DNA of 64,000 bases, taken from the NCBI GenBank assembly GCA_029465975.1, contig CM055748.1:2833804-2897803 (forward strand). Reading direction: 5' to 3'. Below are positions 37,723 through 50,943 of the stretch, in pieces (position 1 is the first letter of the stretch; every line of letters starts with the position of its first letter). The notes under the pieces were generated by a model. It was not told the DNA's origin, ran no database searches, and was given only the letters and a program-made list of their open reading frames with translations. The translations under genes and the position numbers were made by a program. The stretch comes from Dallia pectoralis. Its lineage: Eukaryota > Chordata > Actinopteri > Esociformes > Umbridae.

Positions 37723-38651
37723 CTTCTGCCTCCCCTGTTCTATCGCACAGCCCAAATTATTCTCCTGCAGAGTTGTCAGATCAGAGCCTCTTGTTTTGGT
37801 AAGCTAGAGAACAGCCCAGTTATTGGTCCGATGAGGTCCCCTTAAACCATTACAGCCTCGATCCGACTACAACTCTACAGGAACAGTGAGAGAACACTCT
37901 TCTCTCCAGATTGTCCGAATTACCCTCTTTTCTTGCCATTGCCAATTCGTCAACAGACCCGTCACGCCGTTCGCCGTTGGTTACGCTACGTTCCCCCATA
38001 ATGCTCCTCATCATTGCCAGGCCCCTTTAGAACGTTACAAGACAAAGGGTCTCCGGGTCGTTCCTTTCCACAGTCCAGTGATCCAAAGTGCCCTCCGATG
38101 CACCATCTCATCAGCCCGTCTGCCATTTATCCTTTTTAACGTCGAGGTCCCATTGAGGAAACGTCCACTTCCGACCGTCTGCCTCTCAGTCAGCCGGACA
38201 GTTTAGTCCTCCTTTCATTTACACCCCCCCCCACCACGCCCAGCTCAAATTAACCCCTTGTCACTGCCCCACAATGAGAGTGGGCATGGCCGCCCCAAAC
38301 CCCAACCACCCCAACCACCCCCCCCATCTCCCCCATTAGCCATACGCCCAGGCCCCTCGCCTTCTCCTGCCTCAAGAAGGGGCTCCCACTCCGTACACCC
38401 GACTCACATTGACACACGCCGGGAGACCCTCTACACACACGCAGCACAAAGTAGCCAGCTGACCAACCACCGCGGAGCTTAGAGGAAGACAGGCAACCTT
38501 TCAGTCTCACTGAGCCCGGACTCATACGGCCCCTGTAGAACCTTCTGAAGGATCTGCATTAACACGGACCGAGACGCTAAGCCCGCTGGAGGTCGTGGGG
38601 CTCGCTCGGTCTTGTTAGACGCTATTCTCGGATCGTAGAACCAGACAGGGC
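37723..38651. promoter_or_regulatory. robo1: Flank and likely 5' UTR/promoter of robo1 long isoform
   Basis: This stretch has no coding sequence. Part at about 38219-38350 is C-rich with poly-C runs. The last ~120 bp before the ATG is CpG-bearing (GACCGAGACGCTAAG, GCTCGCTCGG). I see no TATA box or initiator I would defend. The call rests mainly on position just upstream of a first coding exon; an upstream untranslated exon is also possible. Confidence 0.4.
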
Positions 38652-38931
38652 ATGAGGGTGGGTGGTCTCTCCGGCGGGCCGTCTCCGGTTGTGGCGCGCT
38701 GGACCCCGCTTAGGTTGGCACTGCTGTGTGTCTGGTGTTGCCTCCTAAGCCCGCGGTGCCTAGGGGCGCGGGCTGGCGCAGCGTCCGGCGATGGGGTCAT
38801 GCCAGGGGTTTCAGTGCTTGTGGTGTCATTTCCGACAGACGCAGGCGCCGCCGCTGAGGACGGGGCCAACGAAGGGGCCACGCCGGCCCCCAACACTGAA
38901 CACGATGACGACAACTCTCTGGGATACACAG
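38652..38931 (+). CDS. robo1: robo1 long isoform, first coding exon
   Basis: Encodes the N-terminus of Roundabout 1, the membrane receptor for Slit proteins in axon guidance and cell migration. The ATG (G at -3) opens 93 codons plus one base. Residues 1-19 are polar to basic, 20-33 form the hydrophobic core of a signal peptide (LRLALLCVWCCLLS), and cleavage is plausible after residues 39-41. A Gly/Ala/acidic linker follows, ending EHDDDNSLGYT and a Gly codon split by the intron (CAG|GTACAG, 38931/38932, phase 1). Human ROBO1 long isoform has DNDDNSLGYTG at the same place, followed by SRLRQEDFPP from the next exon; that exon is not in this window. The leader is longer and GC-richer than the mammalian one, and only the acidic tail is conserved. 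Robo2 and Robo3 leaders, as I know them, lack NSLGYTG, so robo1 is preferred. Confidence 0.9.
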
Positions 38932-40859
38932 GTACAGAACCGCCACCTCACCTTCTGCTTCCGCCGTCACATCACTTCCTGCTCTGTGTGTCTGTGGTTG
39001 GTAGAGAGGGAGCAAAGCGTCGCTTCGGAGCCGTTGGAAAGGCTTAAATCTTACATCCTGACCTGTGTGTGTCTCTCTCTCTCTCTTTCTCTCTCTCTTC
39101 CTACAAGTCGTTTCCTCCTTCTCTCACTTCCTCTTTCTCTCTTTTTCTGACGTTCATAATAGTTATTTTATTGCTCACGTTTTTCTTTTCTTTTAATCTA
39201 TGCTGCTTTAAGTTGCTACGGTTAAACAGTGATCATTTGTAATGTGAGGTGTTGATTGTCTAGTGCAAGTAAGCATTGATGATTCACAGGTTCTGAGGAT
39301 TCACATCGCTTTGACTTGTCGGTATAGCAATTGTCATGTTCATTCTGTACTTGTCATACCTGCTGCGTGAGCCTTTTATTCTCTGCCGTAAGCAGGAGGA
39401 TTACCACAGACATGTTTTGGATGATTTCAGTTGCTAATCTTATCTAATCTAATAAATGTTATACAGTGTGAGGAACTGGATAAGGCGTTCACAGCCTTTG
39501 TCCCTCTGCGAGCTCCATCGCTAGGTAAGGGCGATAAATAAAACATGACAGTCAACTTGTGAAAGCCTCCCTGGAGACTGGAGTAGGTTCCCGTTTGTGA
39601 AAACAGGAAGAGGGGAATTGTGGGAGAAGGAAACCGATGGGTAGTAGTGAGTCCATAGACGGTGTCCCGTGAGTGTATACGGCTACGCAGGACGATGAGG
39701 AATGACAATTGGCACTTACTTGACATACTGAGACACTGTGTGAGTCCCGGTCCTGTGGTGATTTACTGGACCTCACACACGGCCTGGCCTCTTTGGGAAG
39801 TCTCCTGCAGAAACAGGAAGCCCAGTTATGAACTGCTAGAGCCATTATCAGGGTCTACCGTCGCGAACGGCGAAGAAAAGGATCGGATTCCAGGACGAAA
39901 AGCTTTTAGTACCTCAGGAAATAGATGGATCGCTACCAATGTCACATATCTGAAAATGACATTATCTGGTTGTTATGTAACAAAAAAAGGATGCATGTTA
40001 ATAAAATATCTTACTGTATCGTTGCATTGACATACAGTATAGACTAGCTAAAATCAAACAATTATCTACACTACGCTTTCAAAATGGTCTGTTTTCTTAT
40101 CTTGGCTTTAAAACAATTTCAAATGGGCCCCTTCCTTAATGTACTGTGAACGCATCTTTGGTCCAGCCATTTAATCCCATGTATGTGTAATATGATGGAC
40201 ATATATCTGGCACGGCCACATCATTGCAAATGAAGCGAATGCGGCCTGACACAATCGGTTGCTGATAGGACAGAAGTGGTTGCGGCTAAGGACTCCATTA
40301 ACCCACTGCCTGGAAGCTGCTAGTTTTAGCAGGAAACAAATCCTTTACTTTGTCCCCCGCCGTTTTTTGAAAACATGTTTTATTGATTATGAGGTAACTC
40401 TCACCATGTGGCGGAGGTAAGAGGCGGAACACAGCTGAGGACATCAAGCTCAATGGGTGCACGGTGAAATCTGTCCCCAGGGTCCCTGGAGGACACATAT
40501 CACTGTGACACCACTCCATACAGGGCCCCAATGTGATGGTCTTCGACCGAAATACAAGACATTTCACATACAACTGTGACACGATTTAATCTTTTAGTTG
40601 CAAATAATACATGTTCACGCGGAAAACTGAGGATACTAATTAAGCAACACTTTCCAATCAACGTACTTTGATTAGCATTGACAAAATACAGTAAATAAAA
40701 TAAATAAATTATGAAAGAAGACATAAAAAGAAAAAGAACATGTTGAATAAAAAATGCATTGTGGTGCATTTCTTTTAGAAAAGGACACTCTTGACAATAT
40801 TCCAAGGGTTTCATATTTATGGATTTTTTAATTGTATTGTTCAGAAACATATCATTTTT
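38932..40859. other. robo1: robo1 intron (long isoform), unique part
   Basis: The intron begins GTACAG. A CT-rich run lies at about 39068-39150. No coding motif. The part at about 39960-40860 is AT-rich and repeat-free. Confidence 0.6.
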
Positions 40860-40862
40860 ATT

Positions 40863-41755
40863 TGGCTTTAGTTAGCTGATAGCTTCCGTTAGCTGGCATG
40901 GGTCGGTTATTATTTTGCTCCAGTTAGCTGTTAGCTTCCGTTAGCTGGTATTGGTTGGTTATTATTTGGCTCCAGTTAGCTGTTAGCTTCCGTTAGCTGG
41001 TAATGGTTGGTTAATATTTGGCTCCAGTTAGCTGATAGCTTCCTTTAGCTGGCATTGGTCTGTTATTATTTGGCTCCAGTTAGCTGTTAGCTTCCGTTAG
41101 CTGGCATTGGTTGGTTATTATTTGGCTCCAGTTAGCTGTTAGCTTCCGTTAGCTGGTATTGGTTGGTTATTATTTGGCTCCAGTTAGCTGTTAGCTTCCG
41201 TTAGCTGGCATTGGTTGGTTATTATTTGGCTCCAGTTAGCTGTTAGCTTCCGTTAGCTGGCATTGGTTGGTTATTATTTGGCTCCAGTTAGCTGTTAGCT
41301 TCCGTTAGCTGGTATTGGTTGGTTATTATTTGGCTCCAGTTAGCTGTTAGCTTCCGTTAGCTGGTATTGGTTGGTTATTATTTGGCTCCAGTTAGCTGTT
41401 AGCTTCCGTTAGCTGGTATTGGTTGGTTATTATTTGGCTCCAGTTAGCTGTTAGCTTCCGTTAGCTGGTATTGGTTGGTTATTATTTTGCTCCAGTTAGC
41501 TGTTAGCTTCCGTTAGCTGGTATTGGTTGGTTATTATTTGGCTCCAGTTAGCTGTTAGCTTCCGTTAGCTGGTAATGGTTGGTTATTATTTGGCTCCAGT
41601 TAGCTGTTAGCTTCCGTTAGCTGGTAATGGTTGGTTATTATTTGGCTCCAGTTAGCTGTTAGCTTCCGTTAGCTGGTATTGGTCTGTTATTATCTGGCTC
41701 CAGTTAGCTGTTAGCTTCTGTTAGCTGGCATTGGTCCAACTATTAGCTGGATCCA
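40863..41755. repeat. 52-bp minisatellite, about 17 copies
   Basis: The unit contains CCAGTTAGCTGTTAGCTTCC and TTGGTTGGTTATTATTTGGC. A regular 52-bp step is visible, for example CAGTTAGC at 40921 and 40973. Copies vary at a few sites (GGCATTGG/GGTATTGG/GGTAATGG), and copies at both ends are the most diverged, as expected for an array homogenised from its centre. It lies in the robo1 long-isoform intron. Confidence 0.95.
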
Positions 41756-44700
41756 GTCAAATGTTTGTCAGTTTCGGTTAGCATCATGCTAGCCTGCTCA
41801 GCTATGTTTTACTCGATGGAACATGATGGTCTTTTGCAATTGTGATTATGACGAACCCTGTTAAGGGTCTCCTATTGGTCTATGCTGGGCAAGAGTCATT
41901 TGCTGAGCATTAAGGTTACAGGAATGGTGCTATGTTGCTAAGGGGACTTTATGAGCATGGAAAAATGTGTAGTGTCTGGATTCACCCATTAGCCATGTTA
42001 TATTGGCCACACATCACACTTTCTTGGGCTTTATTACTAAAATCTAATATGTTTTTAGTGCAGTGCATGGATATACCCTGTATATCCCAAAAGCACCTTC
42101 CTTCCAAAAAACAAAGCACTGGACATTTCTGGAATGATCAGATAATTTCTAAATACCATTATATTACTTTTAATATGGCCTACAGTTCACATGAAGTTTA
42201 GTGTTGCATTTCTGCTTTTTTATGCTTCTTCAAAAAAAACGACGAGCTCTCTCAAAAATTGCTTCCTGAAATCAACGGGGGAAGTAAATGTAAGTCAATA
42301 ATAAATGAAAGCGACCTGTTTCAAAGCTCTGGGATTAGAGATGCTAAACACCCGACAGCACTTAAAGTGCGTGAGCCCACACACACCACTGTAGTTGCCT
42401 CGGCGAAGCGCCACAGATAGGGGAAAGACAGGTCCCTGGTTCATTTGCCGCAACATGAAAGGCAGCGCATGACTTTCGAGCGGCCTATCGCAGCTCATCT
42501 TGCGGCGCCTGTCACACATCACAAAGGACGCCTGACGATCAACACCTGGTGCCTCGTTTATCAGCTTATGGAAATAAAGACACGCAGGGACGGGAGGAAA
42601 TGTGAGGTTGCTGCAATGCCACCGCTGATTGGTTAATGCTTCCAGACTGAAGACACCTTCTATACCTCAGACCGTGTTTCTGTTATTTTTTCCCCTGAAC
42701 GTCTGGTGCGAGGTTATTCGCCCTACTGACAAATAGGCTGAGAAAAAAAAAAAAAACAGCTGCTGGTGGACCAAATCTGATGGCTGTAGCTGCCGAATAC
42801 CTTAAGCGATTTAGGCGCTTCTCTCATGTAACAGTTTAGTACAGGCGATTGGGCAAACGGCGTCCCGATTTGCATCTGACGTCTGGGTCGCGGCGTTCCT
42901 GGTCCGTCTGGGGGATGGCTTACCGGTCGTACGGTCCTCATCCTGACAGCTTTATCGTGAGATAGATGGAGAGCTCTCATCCGTGTCGGTCCTCTTGTCA
43001 TTACACCGCCCTGCTTTGGCCTTGAGTGTATACCCTAGAAAACCAATCAGCCTGCCTGCCTGCATCACCCCGCCTCTACGCATTAAACCAGAGTGCCGTC
43101 CGCGCAGCCCCTCACTCATCCGTTGAAGCCCCACGGCGCTCACGACAACGGGATGAAGTACGCGAGCGGTCGGCCGCCCTTGGTCACGTCCCATCCCAGC
43201 CTAGCCCCGACGGAGCGTTCCCACTTGAGACGTAATTACCTCTAACCCGGAACGGCTGTCGTGAAGAGGTTCCCCAAAGCATGTACGCGGTGGGCCACCT
43301 CTACCGGACGGTGATCCCGTTCCCCGTACAAATCTCGATTATCTTCCCTGATCCCCATAGCTACATTCACCGATGTCCGGGAAATAGCTCTATTAGAGAT
43401 TCGCCCTTTCGACGGCTTAATGCCAGCAGCCTTGTGCATGGGGAAAGAACAGAGGAAAGCGGAGGGGGGGAAAGAGTTTGAGAAGAGGGGAGGGTCATTA
43501 GCATTCGTGTTGCAGCCGTGGGTGTTTGAGGAATTAAATTGCTTTCGTAGCGGATCAGATGTTGTTTAGCGCTAACAATCAGCTTTTCCTTTTGACTTCC
43601 CCAATACTGTTTTCATATACAAAGAAACCCCTGGTTAGCTACAGTGCTTTTCCCCTGCCTTCCATGTAAACGGGCCACACTTAGCAACAGCTGTGGCTAG
43701 AGGGAGAAGGTTTATTCCTGCCTTTGTATTGGGCCTGGACGTCCATATGGTGTCTTTGGGAGTCAGAGGCCGCCCGATTTTTGATTATCCAAATTCAAGG
43801 GGATAGCATGTAATATTAAGCAAAGTGATTCGACGATGAGTAATTAGACCTTTTTGTCTCGTTTTATCAGGCATTTTTGTTCATAGCGTATTACTGTCGC
43901 CGCTGATTCTGTTAGCCAGCTCATCGCCATGGGTCGTATGTTCCCGCAATAACTGTTTATTAACCCGTATGTTGCAAAATAGTTTTGTGCAGTGAGTGTT
44001 TATAGTTTGTCTGTGATCTTGAATGTTCTAGTTCTTGTCCTCAATATGACCATGTTCTGTATTGGATCCAGAATGCAGCCAATTTTAGCACTGGCAAGTC
44101 TGTTTGGGTCCGTTTTTGCCAAGATCTGCCAAGAGTTTTAACTGTGTTGATCTCCTCTTCTTTAATAAAAATGGGATAAAAATATCTCTGCTTCTTTGTC
44201 CCCTGAGCAAATACCAATTACTACCGTTTTCCAAAGTGACTCTATTTAATCCGATCATCTTCCCTCATGACACAGCTCACAGAGACATTTGATAATTTCT
44301 GTGAGGGACTTATTTGTGTAGAGAGTAAAAAGAACAGGTGACTGAACCACCCTACGCTGTGTCCCTGTACACAAACATATCCGATCTGGTCATAATGCCT
44401 AATCTAGTCCTTCAAACTAGTCTATTGATCGGGAGGTTTGTGTTCCAATTCATTGTGTTTCGTTTTACTGCAATGTCCATACGCTTTTGGGCAAGCAGGC
44501 AGGGTTGTATGGTATTAAAAGTACAAGAAAAGTCTCCAAACAGAACTGTCCATCAACACAGGCAGGCTTCTCCAGATGCTCAGACACTCTGTGGAGGAGA
44601 TTGTCATTCACTGCGGTTTTTGGGAGTTGGAGCAAATGACAAGAGATCCAGGTAGGCTGCCTCCTCTCTTAACGAGGCCATTTGGACCCCTTCAAAGGAT

Positions 44701-47490
44701 TTCATGACACGAGAGGTTAAAACCAAACAGTGGTGTGGAAGCCTCCGGAGACAATACCGGCACCTCTTCCCCCTCCCGAAGCACGACTCGTTCGGACAGA
44801 TATCCATGATTTATGAGCCCAACAGAGTGGGGATGGAGTCTGGTTCACCTGGGCCAGGTGGAAACTATTTCAGAAACACCAATGACCTGAGGGAGCCTCT
44901 TACACAACACACCCACACAGATGAATGGAAACAGTCCCTTTACAAATATGGATTTGCAGACCAAGTAGTAAAAAGTAGTGGACGCCCCGTAGCTTTGGCC
45001 CAGTGGGACCGCGGGTCTGTTATGCGTTTCATATCTGTAGCAGTCCCCTGGTCGATTTAGCCTGTTTATGAGTCCGCATGCGCCACATGTCCCTCCGCCG
45101 TCCACCAGGACAGGTGAGATTAGTCCAATAACTGTCAGCTGCATCAGCTGTATAATGTGGAAAACCGTAATTCCATTAAAAGCAGATCACACTGCACAGA
45201 CCTCTGCCGCGTCCGGGTTGTGATGGCGGGCTCAGATTAGCACTGTGTCATCTCTGTGGTTCTGTTTCTCTGGACGGGGGGGGGAGTTAAAATCACATGA
45301 CGGTGTCTGTAAATCTGAGCAGCACCTGCTCTTGGGACGTGGACGCGTGGTGTGAGGTCAGGAAGGCCAGATATCCTGTCGATCAGATTTATTACGTTCA
45401 TAACAATGGCAGTTTGTTTTGGCAGCTGAACTCACCGGGGGGAGAGAGAGAAGAGGTGTTTTATTTGAGACATGGACGGGAATGCTTTTAGCATAAAGGT
45501 CCGTCTTTTTGTTTTCCGCCTCTCCGAACCACAGAGAGAGATCCATTACCGATGTGGTCCCAGAATTCCCTTAAAACATTCCAACAAACCCTGATGGAGG
45601 GAATCCTAACTAAGCAATTGGAAACTTTTAAGGAAATGCCCAGAATCGGTTAGATATGCAGACATAAATCCAGATGCTTGCATTTCTGTAACTGTAGCAG
45701 TATAGACCAGTGATTAGTTTTACCTATTTTACCAATATGTAAAAAAAGTGACATTTACTTCATTTTGACCCGACATTTGTAAATATGTATTACGTTTTTT
45801 ATGAAATAGCAGGAATGCATAAAAGTGTAACCAAGTTTCTTCATCTTGATAAAGATTTATGGTCGGCTTCGTTGGTCATCTGCCTGTCACCTAGTCCCTA
45901 TCCAATGAAGTGGCTCTGTCCCTCTAGTGGACACATTGAGAACAGCTCTCTAGCTAACTGAGTTGGAGAAATAATGTCCAGTCCGCAACAACCACTGCGG
46001 TTTTAATGTCAGCCGTCAGAACCAGATACCTCAAAACATACAAGGAGTTTTAAAAAGAATCCAATAAACAAACTAGAAAATTATCATCTTCTTTCCGCCA
46101 ATACCGTGACAAGGTTCCCTTCTTTTCTCTCTCTCTCTTTCCCTCTCTTTCTCTCGTTTAGCTCCTGCTAGTCTGCGCGGCTCAGCTCATTTGTTAACGA
46201 ATTAACATGGCAACGTTTCCTTTCTTCTTAATACCCGATCTCTGAAGCTAATATCCTGTTTAGCCCAGGCAATTGCCTTAACATTCGTCTTGCTGGTGGT
46301 TATAAATCATTTCTATATTGTTATAAATGATTTGCTGAAGGACGTTACTAGAACCCAGTAATGAGTGTGTTTTTGTGCATAATCTGTCATTACAAATGAC
46401 TTGAGTGTTGCAAATACTGAATAGAGCCCGATCTGTATTAGGGCAGACTGGGGTTGCCTGATGTTGTCCGATATATGGCCAATATTATACATCATACTGG
46501 TGGTAGGTTACTAAATAAAATCTACAGTCCTAATAGAGGGAAAGCAGTTACCACATCACATAATTGCTTGTTTTGGTTCTATGCATAGAGTCAGGAACTG
46601 GTGTTGGGAAATACGCTAATTAGTAAAAAATGTGACAAACATTCTCAATCTCCCCGCGCTGAGAGGTTAGTAAACAGAAGAACACAGGACTCATTCTTCC
46701 AATGGACCTCCGGCATCTAGCCGTGCTCTGATTGGCTCGGGAGTCCATTTTGATGTGGCTCTATTGAGGCGAAGACAAAGGCATCACTTGGCTCACTTAC
46801 TCCTCCATCTCAGCCATAAAACATCTCCGGCCACTAATCCAATTGAGCCAATTTAGCGTGGAAACACAATTCTACTTGTTTCTGCCACTCTGTGTCTCCA
46901 TGAGGGAGCGAGTGAGTGGGGACAGGAGAGTGGCTCGTTCAACAAGCTAGAAGATAACAATAACTGTGGAGCGAATCCCAGGGAGAGGCAGTTTTGTTTC
47001 CGCTAATTGGGTTAAATTCCTGTCAACCTGTGCAACTGTGCATGTAGCTACAGTACAGAAACGGTCAAATCGACAAGTGCGCGAGGACATTTTGAGCCCT
47101 TACTATGTGACTTCAATTAAGTCTGAGAGGGTTCAGGACTTAGGGTTCAGGGGGGTCGTAGAACGCCTCCATCCAATACCTGGGCCGGCGTGTCGTTGTT
47201 ATTGACACACACACAAATGCTGACGCATGAAACTAAATATCTGGTCCGCTTAGACCCACGTGTCTCATCAACGACTAGAAGAGAACCTTCCGTGAGCAGT
47301 CTTGTTTTAATCAGCCACCATGTTGGTGCTGACGCTAAACAGATGCTAATGTGAGGCCCATTCAGAGACACTGGAACAAGGGGGATTCAGTCTGCGCAAG
47401 CAGGCGGAAAGCAACAGCCTGTTTATCGCCGTGCCCCGCATTGTGTTTGTAGTCTTGCTGTGGTATCCCGCGAGGCACCCATCTCCCCGT
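41756..47490. other. robo1: robo1 intron, mostly unique
   Basis: No coding exon recognised. A poly-A run lies at about 42743-42757. About 42840-43290 is GC-rich with many CpGs (for example ACGCGAGCGGTCGGCCGCCC near 43158) and could be a regulatory CpG-rich block. About 45550-46090 is AT-rich and repeat-free. A CT tract lies at about 46120-46155. Frames up to 118 codons here have no known domain. Confidence 0.5.
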
Positions 47491-47492
47491 TT

Positions 47493-47862
47493 TTCTATAC
47501 CAGCTTTCTCTGGTTCTACTGTCTGCTTTCTCTGGTTCTACTACCAGCTTTCTCTGGTTCTACTGTCTGCTTTCTCTGGTTCTACTGTCTGCTTTCACCG
47601 GTTCTACTGTCTGCTTTCCCTGGTTCTGCTGTCTGCTTTCTCTGGTTCTACGCTCTGCTTTCCCTGGTTCTGCTGTCTGCTTTCTCTGGTTCTACTGTCT
47701 GCTCTCCCTGGTTCTGCTGTCTGCTCTCTCTGGTTCTACTGTCTGCTTTCTCCGGTTCTACTGTCTGCTTTCTCCGGTTCTACTGTCTGCTTTCTCCGGT
47801 TCTACTGTCTGCTTTCTTCGGTTCTACTGTCTGCTTTCTCCGGTTCTACTGTCTGCTTTCCC
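47493..47862. repeat. 22-bp minisatellite, about 17 copies
   Basis: Unit TTTCTCTGGTTCTACTGTCT plus GC, with variants TCCGG, CCCTGG and CTGCTG. Frames of 150 and 224 codons over it (Leu/Phe/Cys/Ser-rich) are artefacts of a period that shifts frame and meets no stops. Confidence 0.95.
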
Positions 47863-50726
47863 TGCCCAATTCTCTGCGGCGGCGTCGTGCATCGGGGGCA
47901 CTCCCTGAATGACATAACAGAAACACGTTTTCTAAGCTCGCCATTCTGTCAATGTGATGTTTACAAGATACATCTTTGGGCCTTTGTCTTGTGTTTATAT
48001 CGGTTCTTGTCTCGTTCGGATGGAAGGTTTACTTGTTTACTTGCAACACCCCAGCTGAGCTTGAGCCCAGAAGGGCTAGCCTTTAGACACATTCCTGGGT
48101 TGTAACTGAGAGAGCTGGGAAACTAAGAGATGTCTGTGATGGATGGCGGTAGAGAGAGAAGAGAGAGAGTCAGAGAGAAGAAAGACGGTGGGCAAGAGGG
48201 GGAGGGGAGGCAAGCACAGAAGAGAGAGAGCGACAGCGTCAATTAATTCTTTTCAAATTGCTTTATTGGCGTGACGTTAGCATGTTGGAGATTATTATTA
48301 ATTATCATTAGTCATAATAATTATCACTTTGTCGATGTTTCCACGATTTAATATGTGCCCGCGAGACTAAACAGGCTAGTTCTTTAACGTAACAACTTGT
48401 TAGCTCGATACGTTGTCATATAACGTACGTTATGCGTATGTTCTGTCAGAAAGTCAATGCTAAACAGCGGAGCGTTTAACAGTTTGAACGAATTCGAGCG
48501 GTTAGTTAGGCTCCTCGTAAACGTCAGGATTCTGAAATGTAAAATCAGATGAAAAATATTATTCTAACATGATGAGGGAGCACTGATAAGCCCACGACGA
48601 GAGTAAACATGTACTCCCTAAGCATCCGATCTGAGGTGATTTGCGGCCTTGTCGTCGGAGCTGCGGGAGTAGAGACGCCCGAAAGATTTGTTACTTCCAT
48701 ACTACTCTAGGTCATCTGCCTGCGGAGCAACAAATTCTCCTCTCTTCGACCGACTTCCTGCTCTTCCAGCACATGCAAAGTACTGTATCTGTCACGCGAC
48801 TGGAATCCGGCCGATGGGAAATACAGGTGATCCTCTTCTCTCTCGACAAGCCCGCTGTGGGAAGCAAAGGTCTCTCCATTCCAGGTGATTTACAGTATCT
48901 CAGAGTCGCTAATTCAACAGCATACGCATCCATCACCCGCTAGTTGCTTCTTTATGAAAGGGGGGAAAGTGAATGGAGAGCAGACAGGACCTGGCGGTGA
49001 GCGGATAACTGGCCTTGGGTAATCCTATCAGTTCGCACCACCGTGCCTACGGTCATATGTTAGAGGTGACGCCGAAGAGAGAAGAGAAAGACGCCTTTAT
49101 GTGACGCAAATGGACAGTGAGGTCATTCCAGTGTCCTGACCCCACTAGCCCCCTCCGTTCCAATGTCCTGACCCCACTAGCCGCCAACACGAGGGGGTCC
49201 TCAGTGTGACGATCATGGCGTGCGGACGACGCGGCCACAAGTTGCTTCAATAAAGAGGCTCACGTCTGATGGGCTTCACACGCTTCTGGATATAATTCAC
49301 AGACGCTGAATGGGGATACAGGGACACGTAAACCATCGAGCCATTTTGAGATGAGCCTGGAAAGTGCCGAAAAGACGCTAGCAAACACCCAGTCTGTCTC
49401 AGACGTTGTGAAGTTATTGCCGATTATCTTTTCGAAACACCTTGGAAAAGCTCAACAGAAGCCAGAGTATGACAATACCTGTATAATAAAAGAGAAATAA
49501 AATAAATTGATGATTTCTCCTCCAAGGACAGAGTCTGAATGTGGTAAAGGATTAAATGACTGCAGAGAGTCAAGTGAGGATAACGTCCAACCATTGCATG
49601 TGAACAAGATCAAACATATAAAGACTACTGTGCTTCAGTCAGCCCAAGGTGACACCTCAAGCCGTATTGTACAGTCATGCCACAGGACTATCCAAGGCAG
49701 TCAAGGATAAATTCCCAAGATGCATTGCTCTCTGGGGAGGGAGATAACTTCCCTGTTTTGTTTTTTGTATCTGGTATGTTTGCCTCTCAGTAGGGAGTAT
49801 CTCATTCCAGGAAGAATGTTTTTGTTTCGTGTCGTTTTGTTTAGTGAGGTGACGCGTTCTGAAGGTATTAAAGAAGATAATGCCCCGTTCCACGGCCTTG
49901 GCAGTGGTTCGACCCGTCATTCACCTCTGGGTTGGGGGAGCCAGTGCTTTGTGAGGGGCCCAACGCGACTGAAAGGGACACAGTAAGCACCCAGCGGGGT
50001 CCCCACTCCGCTTTGCGTACACACACACACACGTTGTAAGAAAAGAAGAACTGTCCCCAAACTTCATTTGAATATTGTAAAAAACGAAAATTGTGTTTTA
50101 TCAAGGAGAATAGAAAGAGAGACGCTCTGTTTGTCTGGGAAGCTGGACGAACTGATATAGAGAGAATTGGTGGTAGTGAATAACTACCAATATTATTGTA
50201 TATATTGTTGATTACAGTGAATTCCTCGTTAAGATCCCATGATGCACTTGGGATACTAGCTATCGGGTTGGTTGCGAGGATTTAGCCCCAATCACAGGTT
50301 GGCACTGTATCAAGGGCAATTGCTGTTACGCCGTCCGGAGTCTCGTTCAAGTCCCTTTTCTAGGAGGGGTGGTGAGGCCTCTAGCGGGTTTTAATCTCTT
50401 TGAGTTCCTCCCTAAAATACTGTTGGATCTCATGGTTCTTGCTGCATGGACCGTCATGGTCTTTCTTAAGGGAGTGGGTTTGGGGGGGGGGCTGTATTTG
50501 TAGGAATACGATTCTGTCACAGCACCAATTAAACCAGGCTTCATTCTTCTCATTGTGTTGACGGTGATATGGTTACAGAACTGTATTTCAGAGACGGTAC
50601 ATTGCTTGTGACACATGGTCGGGTGAACCACCTCCGGACCAGTCCAGTTTTAGATCGTCAAACGGGAATCTGGATGTGAATGCTCGCTGCGTGTCCGCGC
50701 GGTCGTACGCTGTGCTTTCGGGCAAC
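47863..50726. other. robo1: robo1 intron, mostly unique
   Basis: No gene recognised. A purine-rich AGAGAG tract lies at about 48149-48235. A 23-27 bp direct duplication containing CCTGACCCCACTAGCC lies at about 49134-49182. The last ~45 bp before 50727 are CpG-dense (GTGTCCGCGCGGTCGTACGC). Confidence 0.5.
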
Positions 50727-50943
50727 ATGCAGACTGGATCTCTGCTAATCCTTCTGCTGGCCATGCAGGGGGTCCGCCCGAAAAAAGGCATTCATCACGG
50801 GCCCGTTCGACGCATCGGCCTGGGGACCTCCCCGTCCCGGTGGTGTAAGAGACTGCTAGACAAACCTCAGGTCCCCAGTCAGGATCCTCTGAGTCTGAGG
50901 TACCATGGCAACAAGGTACACAAATGTGACCAGATCATCCACA
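50727..50943 (+). CDS. Candidate alternative first coding exon (leader peptide)
   Basis: An ATG with A at -3 opens MQTGSLLILLLAMQGV, a compact signal-peptide-like sequence (hydrophobic residues 5-12). A basic, Pro/His-containing tail to residue 72 follows, including two Cys (W-C-K and K-C-D). A donor-like CACA|GTAAGT at 50943/50944 gives phase 1, the same register as the robo1 first exons, though the base at -1 is A, not the usual G. The ATG follows a short CpG-dense patch. It sits in the robo1 intron 2.9 kb upstream of the short-isoform start. I do not recognise the peptide in any Robo. It could be a lineage-specific robo1 leader, an exon of an unrelated transcript, or chance. Confidence 0.28.

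Noticed and set aside
47431..48105. 224-codon Leu/Phe/Cys-rich frame resembling a membrane protein
   Set aside because: Most of it is the 22-bp minisatellite read through. The hydrophobic pattern is caused by TCTGGTTCTACTG words.
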